From positions 1 through 64,000 of the forward strand of contig NZ_JBKQGY010000003.1 in assembly GCF_050487225.1 (NCBI RefSeq): a DNA stretch of 64,000 nt, given 5' to 3'. Below, piece by piece: positions 60,941-64,000 of this stretch. The position numbers and the translations under genes are program-made. The stretch is from Paenalcaligenes sp050487225 (GTDB taxonomy: Bacteria > Pseudomonadota > Gammaproteobacteria > Burkholderiales > Burkholderiaceae_B). Position 1 is the first letter of the stretch. The number at the start of each line of letters is the position of its first letter. The notes under the pieces are model-generated. The model made no database searches. It was given only the letters and a program-made list of their open reading frames with translations, and had not been told where the DNA came from.

Positions 60941-61888
60941 ATGGGCGCGCTACGTACTACCCTGCTTAGCTGGACTACAGCCTTACTATTGGCAGCAACG
61001 CTAGCGCCTGCCCATGCAGAGTCCAGTATTACCATTCCCGATGACCCGTGCAGCAGCGAGCAGCCCTCGCCCGCGCTACACCGCGCCATCAGCTTGTCGC
61101 CCCACCTGACCGAGCTTATTTATGCCGCCGGTGCAGGCCACTATATAGTGGCTACGGTTAGCAGCAGCGATTACCCCGAACCCGCCAAAACCATTGCTCG
61201 CATTGGGGACGGCATTACCCTGCACCCAGAAAGACTGCTGCACTATCAACCTGACAGCATTCTGGCCTGGTTACCCGGCAGCACTCTGAATGCATTACAG
61301 CCCACCTTAACCAGACTGGATATTGCGCTGCTGTACTCTAAACCATTACGGTTGCGTGATATTCCACAAGAAATCCGCCGATTGGGCTGGTTGTTTAATA
61401 CCCGTGATATCGCCTGCCCTGTTGCCCAACAGTTAGATGATCGCTTAGATGCTCTGGCACAACGTGCTCCTACAGATAACACCCCTGTCTCTATTTATTT
61501 AGAGCTAGGGCACGATCCTATTTACACCATCGGCAACGACCCGTTGATCCATGACGTGCTGGCCACCTGCCACGCACAAAACAGCTATGCTCATAGTATG
61601 GTTGCCGCTCCGCAAGTCTTGCCCGAAGAACTGCTACGCCGTAACCCAGATGTAGTCATTTTGTCGCAATCATCACCGCTGACACAGCAAGAACGCCTAC
61701 ATTACGGGCAGCAGCACCAATTGCCTGCCGCCTTAGATAATCGTGTATACGGAATTTCGCCCGACCTGCTGTATAGACCCGGCCCGCGCCTCATTGATGC
61801 CACGGAGCAACTGTGTGGCTATGTGGATCGTGTACGGGCAGATCGACATGCTGCGGCGCAGCATGGCAAAAGCCCTGCCAAACCCTGA
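60941..61888 (+). CDS. btuF: Cobalamin-binding periplasmic protein BtuF-like
   Basis: A 315-residue helical-backbone binding protein: signal peptide (LLAATLAPAHAES), then AISLSPHLTELIYAAGAGHYIVATVSSSDYP, the usual BtuF/FepB start, and IGNDPLIHDVLATCHAQN. It should pass B12 from BtuB to an inner-membrane ABC importer. No btuC or btuD follows; the permease must be elsewhere or shared. It lies 64 bases after btuB and is presumably in the same riboswitch-controlled transcript. Confidence 0.9.
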   Translation: MGALRTTLLSWTTALLLAATLAPAHAESSITIPDDPCSSEQPSPALHRAISLSPHLTELIYAAGAGHYIVATVSSSDYPEPAKTIARIGDGITLHPERLLHYQPDSILAWLPGSTLNALQPTLTRLDIALLYSKPLRLRDIPQEIRRLGWLFNTRDIACPVAQQLDDRLDALAQRAPTDNTPVSIYLELGHDPIYTIGNDPLIHDVLATCHAQNSYAHSMVAAPQVLPEELLRRNPDVVILSQSSPLTQQERLHYGQQHQLPAALDNRVYGISPDLLYRPGPRLIDATEQLCGYVDRVRADRHAAAQHGKSPAKP

Positions 61889-61965
61889 TAAATGCATTAT
61901 CCTTTAAGGTTTTGACGCTACGGATAACCCTAGCATTTCTGTCATACCACTAGAGCATCACCACC

Positions 61966-62775
61966 ATGAGCATTACTACTCCTGCCGATCCATTTGTTAT
62001 TGCGGGTAAATCCTATCAATCCCGTCTACTTGTAGGCACAGGGAAATACAAGGATTTCGAAGAAACCAAGCTAGCGATTGAAGCCAGTGGTACAGAAATT
62101 GTTACTGTCGCCATCCGTCGCACCAACATCGGCCAAGACGTTAACGCGCCTAGCCTGCTGGACTACGTTCCACCTTCCCGCTACACCATTTTGCCTAATA
62201 CCGCCGGCTGCTTTACCGCAGACGATGCCGTGCGCACTTTGCGCCTAGCGCGTGAATTGCTGGATGGCCACTCGTTGGTGAAACTGGAAGTGCTGGGCAG
62301 CGCCCAAAACCTATTCCCCAACATGCCCGAAACCCTAATCGCCGCCAAAACACTGGTGAGCGAAGGTTTTGACGTGATGGTGTACTGCTCTGACGATCCT
62401 ATTCAGTGCAAGATGCTGGAAGACATTGGTTGTGTGGCCATCATGCCATTGGCATCACTGATTGGCTCCGGCATGGGCATTATTAACCCATGGAACCTGC
62501 GCCTGATTATCGATCAATCCTCCGTACCTGTACTGGTAGACGCTGGCGTAGGCACAGCCTCGGATGCCGCAATTGGTATGGAATTAGGGTGTGATGGCGT
62601 ATTGATGAATACCGCGATTGCCGGTGCTCGTGACCCAATTCGCATGGCATTGGCCATGAAAGAAGCTGTACAAGCTGGTCGTAATGCATACCTTGCTGGT
62701 CGCGTACCTCGCAAATATTACGATGCAGACCCTAGCTCGCCTGTTGAGGGCATGATTCATTCTCGTTCTAAGTAA
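61966..62775 (+). CDS. thiG: Thiazole synthase ThiG
   Basis: Makes the thiazole phosphate moiety of thiamine from deoxyxylulose phosphate, dehydroglycine and ThiS-thiocarboxylate. The 269-residue TIM barrel shows LLVGTGKYKDFEETK, VAIRRTNIGQD, LVKLEVLGSAQNLFPN with the Schiff-base Lys region, and VLVDAGVGTASDAA. thiS, usually just upstream, is absent from the 77-base spacer, and thiD follows, so thiS and a thiO/thiH must be elsewhere. Confidence 0.96.
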   Translation: MSITTPADPFVIAGKSYQSRLLVGTGKYKDFEETKLAIEASGTEIVTVAIRRTNIGQDVNAPSLLDYVPPSRYTILPNTAGCFTADDAVRTLRLARELLDGHSLVKLEVLGSAQNLFPNMPETLIAAKTLVSEGFDVMVYCSDDPIQCKMLEDIGCVAIMPLASLIGSGMGIINPWNLRLIIDQSSVPVLVDAGVGTASDAAIGMELGCDGVLMNTAIAGARDPIRMALAMKEAVQAGRNAYLAGRVPRKYYDADPSSPVEGMIHSRSK

Positions 62776-62780
62776 AGTCT

Positions 62781-63605
62781 ATGATTCCCAGTACTCTGAC
62801 CATCGCCGGCGTAGACCCCTCTGGGGGTGCTGGTGTCTTGGCCGATGTAAAGGCCATGAGCGCTCTTGGCGCCTATGCTAACGGTGTGATTGCCGCACTG
62901 ACCGCACAAAACACCCAAGGTGTAACGGGCATATTGCCTGTGGACCCCGCTTTTGTGGCCTTGCAGATTGATACGCTGTTTGACGACGTGCGTATTGATG
63001 CGGTGAAGCTGGGCATGTTGGGACAACAGCCTGTGACTGAAGTGGTTGCTGAGCGCTTGGCACACTGGAAGCCCAAACATCTGGTACTAGACCCCGTCAT
63101 GGTGGCTAAAAGCGGTAATTTGCTTTTGGAAAAACCCGCTGTAAACGCCCTGCGTGAACAGCTACTACCACAATCCACCATGATTACGCCTAACCTGCCC
63201 GAAGCCGGAGTACTGCTGGAAGCTCGCCCCGCCGAAACACTCAAAGAGATGTATGGCGTAGCCGAGAAACTGCATAAGCTGATTGATGATGGCAAAGAAC
63301 GCTGGGTATTTTTAAAGGGTGGGCACCTACCTGGTGATGACTGCCCTGATCTGCTGTTTAATGGCGATCAAATGGTAGAAATGCCGGCTTTGCGTATCCA
63401 AACTAAAAACACACATGGCACAGGCTGCACCTTGTCAGCTGCATTAGCTGCCTTGTTGCCCCAAACCCCTAATGCGGTTGAAGCAGCCAAGCTCGCCAAA
63501 CAATATTTGTTTAAAGCGATTGCACGTTCTCATGAAATGAACATTGGTTCAGGCCATGGCCCAGTACATCACTTCCACCACTGGTGGCCACCTGTTAATT
63601 CTTGA
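62781..63605 (+). CDS. thiD: Hydroxymethylpyrimidine/phosphomethylpyrimidine kinase
   Basis: Bifunctional kinase making HMP pyrophosphate for thiamine synthesis (274 residues, ribokinase-like fold). TIAGVDPSGGAGVLADVKAM near the start, DPVMVAKSGNLLL, LKGGHLPGDD and GTGCTLSAALAALL (the anion-hole region with the catalytic Asp replaced by the usual Cys in this GTGC motif) are all seen. It is 5 bases after thiG. Confidence 0.95.
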   Translation: MIPSTLTIAGVDPSGGAGVLADVKAMSALGAYANGVIAALTAQNTQGVTGILPVDPAFVALQIDTLFDDVRIDAVKLGMLGQQPVTEVVAERLAHWKPKHLVLDPVMVAKSGNLLLEKPAVNALREQLLPQSTMITPNLPEAGVLLEARPAETLKEMYGVAEKLHKLIDDGKERWVFLKGGHLPGDDCPDLLFNGDQMVEMPALRIQTKNTHGTGCTLSAALAALLPQTPNAVEAAKLAKQYLFKAIARSHEMNIGSGHGPVHHFHHWWPPVNS

Positions 63606-63630
63606 TTTGGTCTGAGTCACCACTGTAGTT

Positions 63631-64000
63631 ATGACGCATAGCACCGCCATTATTGTGGCCATGCAGGAAGAGTTAGAAATCGTCCTGCAGCATTTAGATC
63701 ATGCCAGTACTCACGAACGTGCTGGCATGCAGTTTCACCAAGGCCTGTTCGCAGGTAAACCTGTGGTTGCGGTAATTTGTGGTGTAGGTAAGGTGAATGC
63801 TGCCACGTGCACACAAATACTGATTTCTGAATTCGCGGTAAGCCGTGTCATCAATATTGGGATTGCAGGGGGCATAGGCCCAGGCATTTCCCCCGGTGAT
63901 GTGGTGATTGCGGATTGCTTGGTACAGCACGATATGGATATCGCTGCCCTAGGTTTGCCACCAGGACAGATCTTCCGTATGGATACGCTGTACTTCCCTA
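63631..64000 (+). CDS. mtnN: 5'-Methylthioadenosine/S-adenosylhomocysteine nucleosidase (5' part)
   Basis: The first 123 codons are present; the frame runs off the right edge. AIIVAMQEELEIVLQH, CGVGKVNAATCTQILI, NIGIAGGIGP and VQHDMDIAA are the family blocks. The enzyme removes adenine from MTA and SAH and so recycles SAM by-products, relating it to metH and metY in this window. It starts 25 bases after thiD. Confidence 0.92.
   Translation, partial: MTHSTAIIVAMQEELEIVLQHLDHASTHERAGMQFHQGLFAGKPVVAVICGVGKVNAATCTQILISEFAVSRVINIGIAGGIGPGISPGDVVIADCLVQHDMDIAALGLPPGQIFRMDTLYFP

Noticed and set aside
1..64000. tRNA, rRNA, prophage and insertion sequences
   Set aside because: I looked for T-loop motifs, transposase or integrase motifs and terminal repeats and saw none; short tRNA genes could still be missed by eye.

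Overview
The window reads as chromosomal core sequence of a betaproteobacterium of the order Burkholderiales, most likely family Alcaligenaceae (Bordetella/Alcaligenes relatives). This rests on gene order and family content: rppH-proS followed by ybgC-tolQRAB-pal-cpoB, zapA followed by 6S RNA, a DUF3460-scpA-panC operon, ribB-ribH-nusB-thiL-pgpA-pncC, ftsY divergent from rsmD-coaD-ferredoxin, and a CIRCE-controlled groESL. Base composition looks near 50% GC by eye, with one distinctly AT-rich patch at about 1.3-2.6 kb. The window holds no rRNA or tRNA gene I could find, and no insertion sequence, prophage or CRISPR array.

Layout. 1-0.5 kb: a (TGGTAG)21 hexanucleotide array touching the left edge and an AT-rich spacer with TATATA dyads. 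0.5-5.2 kb: msrA, an orphan IclR regulator in the AT-rich patch, lgt, a periplasmic SIMPL protein, 6S RNA, zapA and a coiled-coil partner. 5.4-14 kb: a beta-hydroxyacid dehydrogenase-like enzyme, rppH, proS and the complete Tol-Pal envelope operon. 14-21.8 kb: alpha/beta hydrolase, a copper-related pair (DUF2946 and PCuAC), a MATE exporter with a G10 tract in its 5' region, a LeuE-type exporter paired with meso-diaminopimelate dehydrogenase, and a succinate/acetate CoA-transferase divergent from a LysR regulator. 21.9-29.6 kb: ahpCF with a well-formed OxyR-type operator, the assimilatory sulfate genes cysHDN, and pta-ackA. 29.6-35 kb: groESL, a ParD-like/methionine aminopeptidase pair, an AraC regulator and a TauE/SafE permease. 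35-43.4 kb: pyrF, the riboflavin/nusB/thiL operon, a CYTH-CHAD protein, and a YbhB-AraC pair. 43.5-54.9 kb: ftsY, rsmD, coaD, ferredoxin, AsmA, metY, yddG, panC, scpA, DUF3460, yjdM and an XRE regulator. 54.9-64 kb: metH, a cobalamin riboswitch with btuB and btuF, then thiG, thiD and the start of mtnN.

Themes. Sulfur and one-carbon metabolism recur: APS reductase and ATP sulfurylase (cysHDN), direct sulfhydrylation (metY), B12-dependent methionine synthase (metH), B12 uptake under riboswitch control, and recycling of SAM by-products (mtnN). Acetate/acyl-CoA handling appears twice (CoA-transferase; pta-ackA). Peroxide defence is represented by ahpCF and msrA.

I did not find an unmistakable new multi-gene system. 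The most promising leads are the tightly coupled ParD-like/methionine aminopeptidase pair with a dyad at its ribosome-binding site, the G10 tract between the DUF2946 and MATE genes, the RibB-RibA fusion that has lost the GTP cyclohydrolase II zinc site, the ribH/nusB overlap encoding oppositely charged tails from the same bases, and the 21-bp-phased direct repeats ahead of the YbhB-AraC pair. Start codons were chosen by homology and ribosome-binding sites; several differ from the longest open frame, and this is stated in the entries.
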